This document shows positions 22,016 to 32,984 of a stretch of 64,000 nt of DNA, piece after piece. The notes beneath the pieces are model-generated. The model did no database searches, had not been told where the DNA came from, and saw only the letters and a list, made by a program, of their open reading frames with translations. Origin of the DNA: Terebella lapidaria (taxonomy: Eukaryota; Annelida; Polychaeta; Terebellida; Terebellidae). Both the position numbers and the translations under genes were made by a program. Numbering within the stretch: position 1 is the first letter of the stretch; each line of letters begins with the position of its first letter. The stretch covers positions 42,208,157-42,272,156 of the forward strand of contig OX424562.1 in assembly GCA_949152475.1 (NCBI GenBank), given 5' to 3'.

Positions 22016-24131
22016 CGTAGGAAGCGTGGTTTCGGTCAATCGGACAGCAGGACTTCAAATAACACTGTACAGCGCCAACAGCAAAGGAGTCCCCAGACGG
22101 ACCAACCCTACAGGCCTGCGATGCAGATTGACCCAAATGATGTCACGATGACAGATGAAGGGCCACCAGCAGCAAACACAAGAAACTGCCTGCGTCAGCG
22201 AAATGATGCACCAATGGAGACATCAGGCAAGATGAAAACATCAGGAAAACATCAGGCAAGATGCGAACTTATCGATCTTGTACGCTCATTGCATTCAAGG
22301 TAATTGCGAGCCTAATATGCCACGTCTGTTGCCAGATGGAGTTCTGGTAACTGATGAGGGAGAAGTGGAGTCAATTGCGGCTGTATGGACTGCCTTCGTG
22401 GCGCTGGATACCCATGAGCCTGAGCCGGACTTACTGCGACATTTACGAGCCTTTTTGCAAACCATCAAGCACCCTCAGCTGGAACCATACAAATATGGGA
22501 GGCACGGATAAAAGTAATTGAAACATCAGTGTCTTCGCCTAGCCCCACTGCAGAAAGAACTAGACGGGGACTAGCAATTTTCATCGGAGAAACAGTGTCT
22601 TTTTTAACTGGAGTGGCGACGGAACGTCGAAGTGAATGAATGCAAGAAATACATCCAGAAAGCCATCTCACAAAATCAACACATTATTCATGCTCATAAC
22701 GAACTTGTCAGCATTGTTAATCAAACCTACCGCGAATTGAAACACAACCGCAAGCATATTGTTGATCTAGAGAACTATGTCAGCGACCTTCAAATGCATG
22801 TGACACGGTTGGGATACCTGATGAATCAAACCATTCAAACCATAATAAGGCTCAAGCAGGATTATGAAATAGACCAGATATTATCAGGAGTCGAGGCCAC
22901 ACATGGTCTTTGGCTCCGCCAGCAGGATGAATACCACCGACAGAGGGCATCATTAGAGCTTGGCTGGTTGATAGAGGAGATTTTACCACCGTCTGAGCTG
23001 GTAGTCATCATACAACGTGCTTGTGCAGCCGGATATGAGACTCCCCGGCCAGAATGGTATTACGAGAACACTCGGATTAAGCCGTTCTGGGAGGATCCAG
23101 AACATTTAGTGTTCAGAGTGGAGCTTCCATTAGCGTCCGGCCGGCGCTATCTCCACTATCGGTTCCAGACGAGGCCAGTCCCGTGGAACCATACAGACAT
23201 TTTGATCCAACTGCAATTACCTGATTCCGTGGCACTCGATACAAGGACGGGAGAAGTCTTCACTCCACAATATTTCATTGGGGATAGACCCGCCATGTGC
23301 CATACTGGTCCTGTGTTTGGACATAATAGTCTGAGATGTCCTCGTTGCGTGATTAATGGGGACACAGAGCAGCGAGAGGAGTGCACAGTAGCAGTCAGGA
23401 AACTAACCTCTGTGAAAGGAGATGCCCACGAATTCGCTCCCGGCAAGTTTGTTATCCTGAGCTACGGCCTCCATTATTCTGTGCATTGCGCCGCACAGCC
23501 CGAGGAGCGTTATTACCTCGATGTTGGACGTTACGTAGTTGACATTACGGCTGGATGTCGTTTGTCTAGTGATGAGTGGACTCTCAGCGGCCTAGACCAC
23601 TGGGGTTCCAATATTAGTGTGACTAAACCCACCATTCCTATTACCCCTTTAAAATTGCAGGATAAACCTATTCTCGAAGGTGTCATTCGAAACGAGCATC
23701 CTGACTCGGGACACCTGTCAAAGCTAGATGACAAGCCGTTTGAAGACGTCGTTGTCGGTAACGATCAGGACGCAGATTTTACAATAAGTTGGGGTTCTCA
23801 TAGCCGTCATGTTTCATGGGTCACGGCCATCGTGGTGACTCTCATCATCCTCACGGGAGTCGCTGCTTTGGTTGTGACTTATGTGAAGTGGCGTCGAGCT
23901 CGGCGACGCAAGTATAGAGTCCGTTCAGTGCATAAAGAGGTGTCTATGCCCCTGCGAGCCATGGCCTGTCCAAGTGCACAAATTCAGGCCTCGGTTCCCA
24001 CGGACATAGAAAAGACCCGTGGACAATCCCCGAAACGAACACGTGCGGATCGGGAATTGCCTACTTCGGACCCCACTGATGAACCATTAATTAAGAAACG
24101 CTATTTGAACCCGGGATTCCCTTATGAGTGA
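22016..24131 (+). pseudogene. Gypsy A env-like glycoprotein gene
   Basis: A third ORF after pol, the mark of env-bearing errantivirus-like elements. A 5' part (22121-22511) lies in two frames; a basic RTRRG site followed by a hydrophobic segment near 22550-22610 recalls the cleavage site and fusion peptide of F-type envelope proteins. The frame then breaks, and the main frame stays open from 22608 to 24131: heptad-like helical region, a long ectodomain with many Cys, one membrane helix (about 23815-23885) and a basic cytoplasmic tail of about 80 residues. Family role: membrane fusion and possible spread between cells. The break means no full-length product is encoded. Confidence 0.75.
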
Positions 24132-24637
24132 CATTAGGTCCCATAGCCAGCCGTAAGCTAGGTCTATATCAGTACTTGGTTAAACAAATACATATTTAAG
24201 TTACAATACCCAGATAAGAAAGCTACTGATATGGAGAATATCCCTGATATATTCAGAATATTTGTCCCTACCTGTGCTGTGTTCTGTGATAGTATTCAAG
24301 AATATAGGAGTTGTACGATTCCTGATTATGGTTAGGTTAAGTGTTGTATATAATTGTCATGCTGAAACCACATCACGGCGTTTGGACATGCGACGTCTCA
24401 GGTCAATTGAATTTTTGGTGTTGTTAACTGTTATTTTGCTGGTGTCTTGCTAATTTTGGCAAGTTAATATCATTATTGAGATATTTTTTATTATTTTGTT
24501 GTTCGTGTGTGTGTGGGCACACCTATTTTATTGTGCGATTTGGTAAGTCCTGAGAACTTCTGTGTTTGTTGCCATGGGGACACATAATGAAGTATCTGGT
24601 GTGAGTAGAAGACGTGGAATCAATACCCAGTATTGAG
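24132..24637 (+). other. Gypsy A region after env
   Basis: No gene recognised. It belongs to the element because it lies between env and the polypurine tract; part may be foreign because repeat and RT relics are inserted next to it. Confidence 0.4.
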
Positions 24638-24840
24638 TATTCCGAGCAAACAAAACAGGGTCCGTTATCCAATCTCATAGTCCGGGGACAGAAAGTCATA
24701 TCAGGCATACGAAGTGAGAGAAAACAAAAATGACAGGGAAACTCATGAACCCCCGTAAATGGCCATTAGGAGGTGAAATCAGGTGTTCCGGAAATAGTGA
24801 GCATTTCCTGCCCCACTAGTGGCACCCGTCATGAATTCCC
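24638..24840. repeat. dispersed repeat, copy 2 (pairs with 6446-6620)
   Basis: Same word order as copy 1, ending CCCGTCATGAATTCCCC. Directly followed by the Penelope-like RT relic, so it is probably that element's 3' end. It is nested in Gypsy A. Confidence 0.6.
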
Positions 24841-25055
24841 CAAAATTAACATGAAAATAGATCTAGTTGCATGGCAGACATGGATTTGCTGTATTTATCA
24901 ACCAGATCATGATGACGTCCATAGAATTTCTTAAACACAGCTATAAGTCTTGGTAAAACATATCCTTGTCGTAGCAGTTTAGAGACTAGCTGGGCACTTC
25001 GATAGACAAAGTCCACAAACCTGTACCGCAGGTTTGCGGTAATTGAGTACCGCAA
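24841..25055 (-). pseudogene. Penelope-like RT fragment
   Basis: Minus-strand frame with YRFVDFVYRSAQLVSKLL, RQGYV and FKKFYGRHHDLVDKY, the RT C-terminal (thumb) segment of the same family as 7541-8215, with which it shares nucleotide words. It is 5'-truncated and has inserted between the env gene and the 3' LTR of Gypsy A. Confidence 0.65.
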
Positions 25056-25200
25056 ACCTGTACATGATTGCGGACAATTAAATATCTAGGCTATGTGAGG
25101 CTACAACTTCGTTGTTATTGTACTAATCGTTTGTATGACCTTTATTTCTTTTATATACGTAACTGGTAGTTGAAAAAATTATGTGTAATTTTTCAACTGG

Positions 25201-25216
25201 AAAAGAAAGGGGAGAG
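25201..25216 (+). promoter_or_regulatory. polypurine tract of Gypsy A
   Basis: AAAAGAAAGGGGAGAG, 16 purines immediately before the TG of the 3' LTR: the expected plus-strand primer site. Confidence 0.92.
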
Positions 25217-26083
25217 TGTAAAGCTCAACCCCAATGTATTGATATTATTGTTTTGGACTATTAGATATTTAATAATTGTCTGCAATCATGTAGAGGTATA
25301 CATTACATTTATATTAGGTTGTTTACGGTAACACTTCAGGTCACAAAGACCTCTCGTGTGTGGGCTGGTATTTAGGTCACTTGCAAGCCATCCTCGGAAT
25401 GTTAGAAGAGAATTTTAGAACTATTGTATTAAAAAGTATAAATTACTAAAACGTGATCTTACCACGCCAAGCAATGGCAGGTTCCCAAATTTATAGATTT
25501 GTTTTTTTGTTCCGAGCTTGCAGGTGTGTGAACCGAGAAATCCTTTGTCGGGCCGACCAGAGCAAATTGGTAATTGATTCTTGTCGCCTCCGGCCCGAGT
25601 GCCTAATTAGTATCTATCATTGCCCGCGTGAGACCGACCCCACGAAATCTGGGCGATAAGGGCAGCCAAGCGTGGCCATCGCTCGGAGAGGCCGTCACCC
25701 GCTCGGGGTGACTGTGATTTGATATTCAAAAGCTTGCTCTGACCGCGCCTTGCTAATGAATTCTCGGTGATATAAAAACCAGCCCACTTCAAGATTCCAG
25801 GCTTTTTACTTAGATTATTTTGAACAGTGAAGCCGGCTATCTCCTTGCTGGGGATAGTCCTATCGAAATTTCGAAAACATATTACTGTTATTGAATTGTT
25901 GTGTGCCATCTTATTTGGACACTGTGAATCGTACCTAAATAAAATTCCAATTGTGTGGTTATTTATAACGAAGCGTTATCCTTTGAAAATACCTGGACCC
26001 TCAGGTCGGATCTGGAACATTAATCAACAAAAATCAAACAGATTTAATAAGTTAATGCCATACCCAAGGGCACGACTGTTACA
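25217..26083 (+). mobile_element. Gypsy A 3' LTR
   Basis: 867 bp, TGTAAAG to GTTACA, aligned along its length with the 5' LTR and lacking the LINE stub. It is followed by the target duplication AAGT (26084-26087) and the resumed RT of the older relic. Confidence 0.93.
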
Positions 26084-26087
26084 AAGT

Positions 26088-28155
26088 GTTGCATGGACTA
26101 CATCGATGTTATAATCGTGGATGTGGATCGTTATTAAAAAATTGACGTAGATCCTGTGATTCTGAGATTTCGTGAGCAGAAAACCTCAGTTGGTGAGTGT
26201 GACAACAAAGTACCAAGGTGTTCAGTGGTGTCGGCTACTTTTAGTACCGTGTCACTGTGTTAAGGTTGCCATGTGCAGTCGCAACATGTCAAGACGAGGT
26301 GTTCAATGTCACAAAACAGATTATGGACGGTGTTCTCATGACTGGTGGAAGTGAGATCAGAGGGCACACTGCTACCTGGACTGTGCTGGTGACGGTAGAA
26401 GCACCTCAACCAGGACCTCACATTCGTGAGCGGCTCGAATCAATGAAAAGTGAGGGTTTACAACAGGCGACCGGAGCAGAATGGAACAGAATGGACCTTT
26501 GACTTCCAGGACCCGGAATAAAAGAGGATTACTGGATTTCTTAGGCCAGCTGTCAGGACATGAAGACTTGCATTGACAAAATGGTTTAACATATTGGATA
26601 AATGGATACTATCATGGAGGAACAACAAGAACAGATTGAATTTATTAGTCAACAGCTGACGGAAGAAATATCACCCCCTGTATAACTCGTGAAGATCGTA
26701 GAGGCTGGTGGATACGCTGGCTTCTATACACCATGAGCGGCGTGGCACTTCGAGCATGTTAAATTGCATCCTATGTGGGAGGATGACGAGCGATTAGTTT
26801 ACATTAGTTGATACGGTAGGGTATCTGTAGGGTATCTGCGTTACCTTATTTGGACTTGGCCAATCCCTGGGAACACGTCAGAGTACACACTAAAGCTGCA
26901 GGTCCCTGATGACGTTGCTTTTGATACTCTTACTGGAGGTATATTCCAACCCCATACGTGTATTGGAGTTAGACCGGCGATATGTCGCATAGGGCCAATG
27001 TACGATGGCGAACAATTACAATGTCGGAGAGGTATACTAATAGGTGATTTTAAGTTGCAAGAGCAGTGTCGTGTTACTGTTACCAAGGGTGGAGACCACC
27101 AAACGGTAGTGAGAGAGGTAATTCCTGGTATGTTTGTAATAATGACGGATGGGGAAGAAATTTAAGAGTGCAATACAAAGCACAGACTACTTTGCCTTCA
27201 GATCTGTACACTATCATAGTCCGGGCGGGATGTTGATTATCGGGTAACGGATGGGTGATTACTGGTATTGCACAATATGACTCCAATGTTACAATAGAAT
27301 CTACCAAGGTAGATATTCCAGAAATTATCCTTAGTTTTCTCAAGAAGAAGAAGAAGAAGAAGAAGGAATAAAGTTTAACGCACTTTGGGCTCAAGAAGGC
27401 CATTTCTATGGCTTGAAGGGCTGATAGAGAATCTGAACAAATGACAAAACCCAGTTCTCCGGACCGGCGGATGTGGGACAGTGCTAACAGTATTGCTTTC
27501 AACTCCGCTGTGTACACTGAACACACATCAGGGAGACGTTGTTTGTATGTTCTCCCTGAGGTGACAGCAGCACAGCCTACTTTATTACCATCCTTAGATC
27601 TACTTCAGAAGATTATGGGAATTCAAGGATTATAGATTAATGAGAAGAAGAAGGAATAAAGTTTAACAGCACTTTGGGCTCGAGAAGGCCATTTCAGTGC
27701 CAACAAGGATATAAAAGTAGTATCAAGAATGCTTAGTTTTCTCAAGTAACGCCGATAATGCATGTAGCTCTTAGATAAATGTCGTCAAAAACGAAATGGG
27801 GAGCCCTGAACAAGATAAAATATATATCGTTACATAAGCTTAATGCAGAATTCGATGACGGTGGTGTGATCGAGTGGGGTTCGCATCCTGGTCATTTATC
27901 CTGGGTGTCTTATAGTATTATGTGTTGTGGTTGTATTATGTTCTAGCAAAGAAATATCTATTTCCGAAGCCTGAATTTTCGTTCAGTTCTAAGCAGTATT
28001 TCCCTGACAAAGTACGAGCTGTGGAGCAGGAAATAGCAAAAGCAGATACTGACGATGAGAGAACTGGAGATGCATATTCTCATCTATACCATTCCGTGCC
28101 TTACTTGAGAAAACTAAGGTCAAACTTGACTCCCACAATGGGCTCCCACATGTAA
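26088..28155 (+). pseudogene. older Gypsy relic, 3' part (RT end and env relic), unit 1
   Basis: Resumes the RT interrupted at 17093 with the YID catalytic motif at about 26100, then loses pol and passes to an env-like region: an N-terminal piece near 26257-26500, the Cys-containing ectodomain block (CRIGPMYDGEQLQC, about 26985-27060) matching the env of Gypsy A, and the membrane-proximal EWGSHPGHLSWV block near 27870-27910. Stops and LINE pieces break it. Confidence 0.75.
27341..27740 (-). mobile_element. chimeric LINE insertion with foreign flank
   Basis: A LINE 3' stub (27341-27396) is joined at CCATTTC to a 5' RNase H segment of the same LINE (27397-27600), which continues without break into about 37 bp identical to the DNA flanking the LINE copy at 43618-43653, and then into a second LINE stub (27641-27735). 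Unit 2 has only one simple stub here, so the extra piece was added to unit 1 after the duplication. Confidence 0.8.
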
Positions 28156-28159
28156 CTTC

Positions 28160-30375
28160 TTCCTGTCAAGTGTGGTCAGCTGTACTGTCCAGTCCCCAGA
28201 CCCATTCTCTGAACTGCCTAGGCCGCAGTGTCTGCTTAATGTGTTCGTCCGTGACGTGTTCAAGCAGATGGCCGACGTGAAAGCAGCCATCACGTCCACT
28301 CACATCACGGTCCTAAAGATGGTGAAAATTTGCTGTATGATCAGTATCTGTATGTGAAATCAGCTGATGATTATATCATACATTAGCGAACTTGAATTTC
28401 TTCTTTTCAATGTTTGTCATAGGTCACCAAGGTGCTAGCCGGCTTTGCGGCAGGCACCACAGCTTGGGTGACCAATGTTTGCAATGAGAATGAATGAAAC
28501 ATGTTTAACGGTCTTTTGGGCTCAAAAACGCCATTTCAGTGCCAAACCAGAATGTTAAATTAAGATGAAGAATATTAAGACCTTATGTTCGAGTAATAAG
28601 ATTCTGTAATGAAATCTGCTGAAAATTGACTGCTGTTCTCAGCATGGGGTCTGCGAGGTGTTGATAATATTTGTGGCCTGGCTCGGGTTGGTGGTACGTT
28701 CGGGCGTGGCACTTCATCTGCCGGTTTTCTTCTGCATATACTACAGAGAGCCACGCTCTGTATGGGGCCTTCATGTCGAAATTGTCATGCTGGATCTTCA
28801 AGTGGGATACAGAAAACCTGGCAGAGTTGAAGATGGCCAAACGTGACGAGCTCCGGGCCCAGTGCATCTTCAACATCTCTGACGACGATATCCTTTGCCA
28901 CATGACCTGGAAGGAGCTGCAGTGTCACTGTCGTCATCGGAATGGAAGTGTCGTTCACGGAAACTTGGGCCATCCAGCAGCGCCACATCGCCCGTCAGGG
29001 GGGGGGGGGGGGGGTCATAAAGGTCTATAGGTGTGCTCGTGGGTCTACCTCCCTGGAGTCCTTCCACAACCACCTGAAGCACTTCATCCCTGGTTCGTTA
29101 TATTATTTTCAAACACCTTATTTTCATATTCATACTGATTCTGTCCTTCCCTGCCTGAATTTATTCTTACACAAGGCTCAATATTTCTCTTATAGGAACA
29201 ACTGCCAAGAACCAAAATTTTGAGGCCTATCTCCTGGAAGGCATCGTTCGCTGGAACCAGAACCGCAGTGGTGTCTCACTGAAGGAGCCAGCATCTGGCC
29301 TGAGGTGTTATGATGGAAAACTTCGTCACGAGGTCAACGAACTGGTGGTGGCTGGTTGAGTTTTAGACTCCCAGTTTTAATTACCTGGACAGTACACAGG
29401 TAAACAGTGTATAATGATTGATTCAATATTTTAGAAGGTTTTTGATACATTAGTTAGGAGGATCTGTTCGCAAAATACAAATTTTGCCACTGTTCACTTC
29501 ACAAGTGAAGTCCTTGGGGTGGAGTACCTCTACCAGCAGACTGGTAAGGCTCTGGCGCATGTGGACTTTGACGTCGAGGTTCCAAATATCAAGGACGTGC
29601 TGGACTAAGAGGATGTGGACAAAGGGTTCGAAGAGGTAGACGACCCAACTGTCGTTCCTCTGACTGAGGAAACAACAACAGTGACCGCCAGTCAACCATC
29701 GCTTCCAGTCCAATCGTCCCCTCTGTCGTCCAGGACCCGATCTGGTAAGAAGCCAGCTGGAGGAAACAGTGGAGGTCTCGACCACACAAGCAGCTTCACG
29801 CACTAGACGGGCTATCACACGGTTTGAGTTTGACTCGCCAGAAGTAATGACGTATGTCCCAGTTCCAGATGACATGGTGAGAGTGGAGGTTTCTACCACT
29901 CACACAGCTTCATGCACTCGATGGGCTATCTATCACACGGCTTGAGTTTGGCTCGCCAGAAGTAATGACGCCCATCCCAGTCCCAGATGACATGGTGGGA
30001 GTGGAGATCCCTATCACTCACGCACTCGATGGGTTAACATGCGGCTTGAGTCAAACTCGCCACAAGTAATGACGCCCGTCCCAGTCCCAAATGACACGAT
30101 GGAAGTCGAGGTCTCGACTATTCACAACCTCTCTGGGCTATCACGCGGCTTGAGTCCAACTTGTCAGAAGTAATGACTAACCGTGTCACACATTCTGAAG
30201 GAGGATATAGAGATCTCAACCACTTCCGCAGATACCCATGAGCCCGTTGCTGGTCCTTCTTGATCGATTCTGTCAGTTGTCTAAAGCAGTGATGATGACA
30301 GTCTACCAAATGCTGATGTAAGTATTCATGCAGCTAAGTTTCTAATATCTGTCCAGACATATCGTCTCACAATAG
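28160..30375 (+). pseudogene. family A transposase-like gene, copy 3 (unit 1)
   Basis: Blocks in order: FKQMADVKAAITST, then after an intron-like gap GFAAGTTAWVTNVCNE (28430-28495), a WHF-containing block near 28700, FNISDDDILCHMTWKELQCHC (28870-28930), a poly-G run (28999-29014), CARGSTSLESFHNHLKHFIPG, NQNFEAYLLEGIVRWNQNRSG, an intron, VEYLYQQTGKAL (29521-29555), an acidic block and Ser/Thr-rich repeats containing SPEVMTP-type units. Frames are broken and one stop follows VLD near 29605. Likely a transposase-derived protein with lost function. Confidence 0.6.
28496..28560 (-). mobile_element. LINE 3'-end stub, diverged (unit 1)
   Basis: GTTTAACGGTCTTTTGGGCTC ... CCATTTCAGTGCCAAACCAG, a diverged copy of the LINE tail. 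The same stub is at about 33309-33361 in unit 2, so it predates the duplication. Confidence 0.65.
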
Positions 30376-30473
30376 TGTGGGGTTTTTAATTCAGCTGGCT
30401 GTTACTAACTCCAAAGCCACCCAGCAGGTGGCACCTCTGAGCTGGGATGTTAGAAATACCAACTAGGTGGCAG
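30376..30473 (+). mobile_element. LTR B fragment at the duplication junction
   Basis: 98 bp matching the start of LTR B (TGTGGGGTTTTTAATTCAGC, compare 39569 and 46286), ending exactly where the second duplicated unit begins (CTGGTATTTAGGTCAC). Confidence 0.85.
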
Positions 30474-31193
30474 CTGGTATTTAGGTCACTTGCAAGCCAT
30501 CCTCGGAATGTTAGAAGAGAATTTTAGAACTATTGTATTAAAAAGTATAAATTACTAAAACGTGATCTTACCACGCCAAGCAATGGCAGGTTCCCAAATT
30601 TATAGATTTGTTTTTTTCGTTCCGAGCTTGCAGGTGTGTGAACCGAGAAATCCTTTGTCGGGCCGACCAGAGCAAATTGGTAATTGATTCTTGTCGCCTC
30701 CGGCCCGAGTGCCTAATTAGTATCTATCATTGCCCGCGTGAGACCGACCCCACGAAATCTGGGCGATAAGGGCAGCCAAGCGTGGCCATCGCTCAGAGAG
30801 GCCGTCACCCGCTCGGGGTGACTGTGATTTGATATTCAAAAGCTTGCTCTGACCGCGCCTTGCTAATGAATTCTCGGTGATATAAAAACCAGCCCACTTC
30901 AAGATTCCAGGCTTTTTACTTAGATTATTTTGAACAGTGAAGCCAGCTATCTCCTTGCGGGGGATAGTCCTATCGAAATTTAGAAAACATATTACTGTTA
31001 TTGAATTGTTGTGTGCCATCTTATTTGGACACTGTGAATCGTACCTAAATAAAATTCCAATTGTGTGGTTATTTATAACGAAGCGTTATCCTTTGAAAAT
31101 ACCTGGACCCTCAGGTCGGATCTGGAATATTAATCAACAAAAATCAAACAGATTTAATAAATTAATGCCATACCCAAGGGCACGGCTGTTACA
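30474..31193 (+). mobile_element. Gypsy A LTR, 5'-truncated (unit 2)
   Basis: Collinear with 25369-26083 of the 3' LTR, with the same TATA and AATAAA signals, ending GGCTGTTACA. Not a separate insertion: the following AAGT and RT remnant are shared with unit 1. Confidence 0.9.
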
Positions 31194-32980
31194 AAGTGTT
31201 GCATGGACTACATCGATGACATAATCGTGGATGTGGATCGTTATTAAAAAATTGACGTAGATCCTGTGATTCTGAGATTTCGTGAGCAGAAAACCTCAGT
31301 TGGTGAGTGTGACAACAAAGTACCAAGGTGTTCAGTGGTGTCGGCTACTTTTAGTACCGTGTCACTGTGTTAAGGTTGCCATGTGCAGTCGCAACATGTC
31401 AAGACGAGGTGTTCAATGTCACAAAACAGATTATGGACGGTGTTCTCATGACTGGTGGAAGTGAGATCAGAGGGCACACTGCTACCTGGACTGTGCTGGT
31501 GACGGTAGAAGCACCTCAACCAGGACCTCACATTCGTGAGCGGCTCGAATCAATGAAAAGTGAGGGTTTACAACAGGCGACCGGAACAGAATGGACCTTT
31601 GACTTCCAGGACCCGGAATAAAAGAGGATTACTGGATTTCTTAGGCCAGCTGTCAGGACATGAAGACTTGCATTGACAAAATGGTTTAACATATTGGATA
31701 AATGGATACTATCATGGAGGAACAACAAGAACAGATTGAATTTAATAGTCAACAGCTGACGGAAGAAATATCACCCCCTGTATAACTCGTGAAGATCGTA
31801 GAGGCTGGTGGATACGCTGGCTTCTATACACCATGAGCGGCGTGGCACTTCGAGCATGTTAAATTGCATCCTATGTGGGAGGATGACGAGCGATTAGTTT
31901 ACATTAGTTGATACGGTAGGGTATCTGCGTTACCTTATTTGGACTTGGTCAATGGGAACACGTCAGAGTACACACTAAAGCTGCAGGTCCCTGATGACGT
32001 TGCTTTTGATACTCTTACTGGAGGTATAGTCCAACCCCATACGTGTATTGGAGTTAGACCGGCGATATGTCGCATAGGGCCAATGTACGATGGCGAACAA
32101 TTACAATGTCGGAGAGGTATACTAATAGGTGATTTTAAGTTGCAAGAGCAGTGTCGTGTTACTGTTACCAAGGGTGGAGACCACCAAACGGTAGTGAGAG
32201 AGGTAATTCCCGGTATGTTTGTAATAATGACGGATGGGGAAGAAATTTAAGAGTGCAATACGAAGCACAGACTACTTTGCCTTCAAGGTCTGTACACTAT
32301 CATGGTCCGGGCGGGATGTTGATTAGCGGGTAATGAATGGGTGATCACTGGTGTTGCACAATATGACTAAAATATTACAATAGAATCTACCAAGGTAGAT
32401 ATTCCAGAAATTATCCTTAGTTTTCTCAAGAAGAAGAAGAAGAAGAAGGAATAAAGTTTAACGCACTTTGGGCTCAAGAAGGCCATTTCAGTGCCAACCA
32501 AGGATATAAAAGTAGTATCAAGAATGCTTAGTTTTCTCAAGTAACGCCGATAATGTTGCATGTAGCTCTTAGATAAATGTCGTCAAAAACGAAATGGGGA
32601 GCTCTGAACCAAATAAAAGATATATCGTTACATAAGTTTAATGCAGAATTCGATGACGGTGGTGTGATCGAGTGGGGTTCGCATCCTGGTCATTTATCCT
32701 GGGTGTGTATTATAATTAATATTATCATGCTAGTATCATGTGTGGTGGTTGTATTATGTTCTAGCAAAGAAATAGCTATTTCCGAAGCCTGAATTTTCGT
32801 TCAGTCCTAAGCAGTATGTCCCTGACAAAGTACGAGCTGTGGAGCAGGAAATAGCAAAAGCAGATACTGACGATGAGAGAACTGGAGATGTATATTCTCA
32901 TCTAGTGCCATTCCGTGCGTTACTTGAGAAAACTAAGGTCAAACTTGACTCCCACAAGGAGCTCCCACATGTAATTTCTT
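31194..32980 (+). pseudogene. Gypsy relic RT end and env relic, unit 2
   Basis: Duplicate of 26084-28155. The RT catalytic motif reads YIDD here, whereas unit 1 has a change after YID. The env ectodomain block is open at 31939-32250 and the membrane-proximal and membrane segments at 32577-32792. Breaks elsewhere; no complete gene. Confidence 0.75.
32431..32525 (-). mobile_element. LINE 3'-end stub with target duplication (unit 2)
   Basis: (AAG)n, GGAATAAAGTTTAACGCAC and the conserved tail to ATCAAGAATG, flanked by CTTAGTTTTCTCAAG on both sides (about 32416-32430 and 32526-32540): a 15-bp target-site duplication. Confidence 0.9.
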
Positions 32981-32984
32981 CCTG

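Noticed and set aside
25607-25909. Conserved minus-strand ORF of about 100 codons repeated at 17482 and 30717
   Set aside because: It lies within the Gypsy A LTR and is conserved only because the LTR is; no domain, and TATA/poly(A) signals on the other strand explain the sequence.
26172-26354. Small conserved ORF shared with 31282-31464 as a host peptide
   Set aside because: Identical only because both lie in the segmental duplicates of the env relic.
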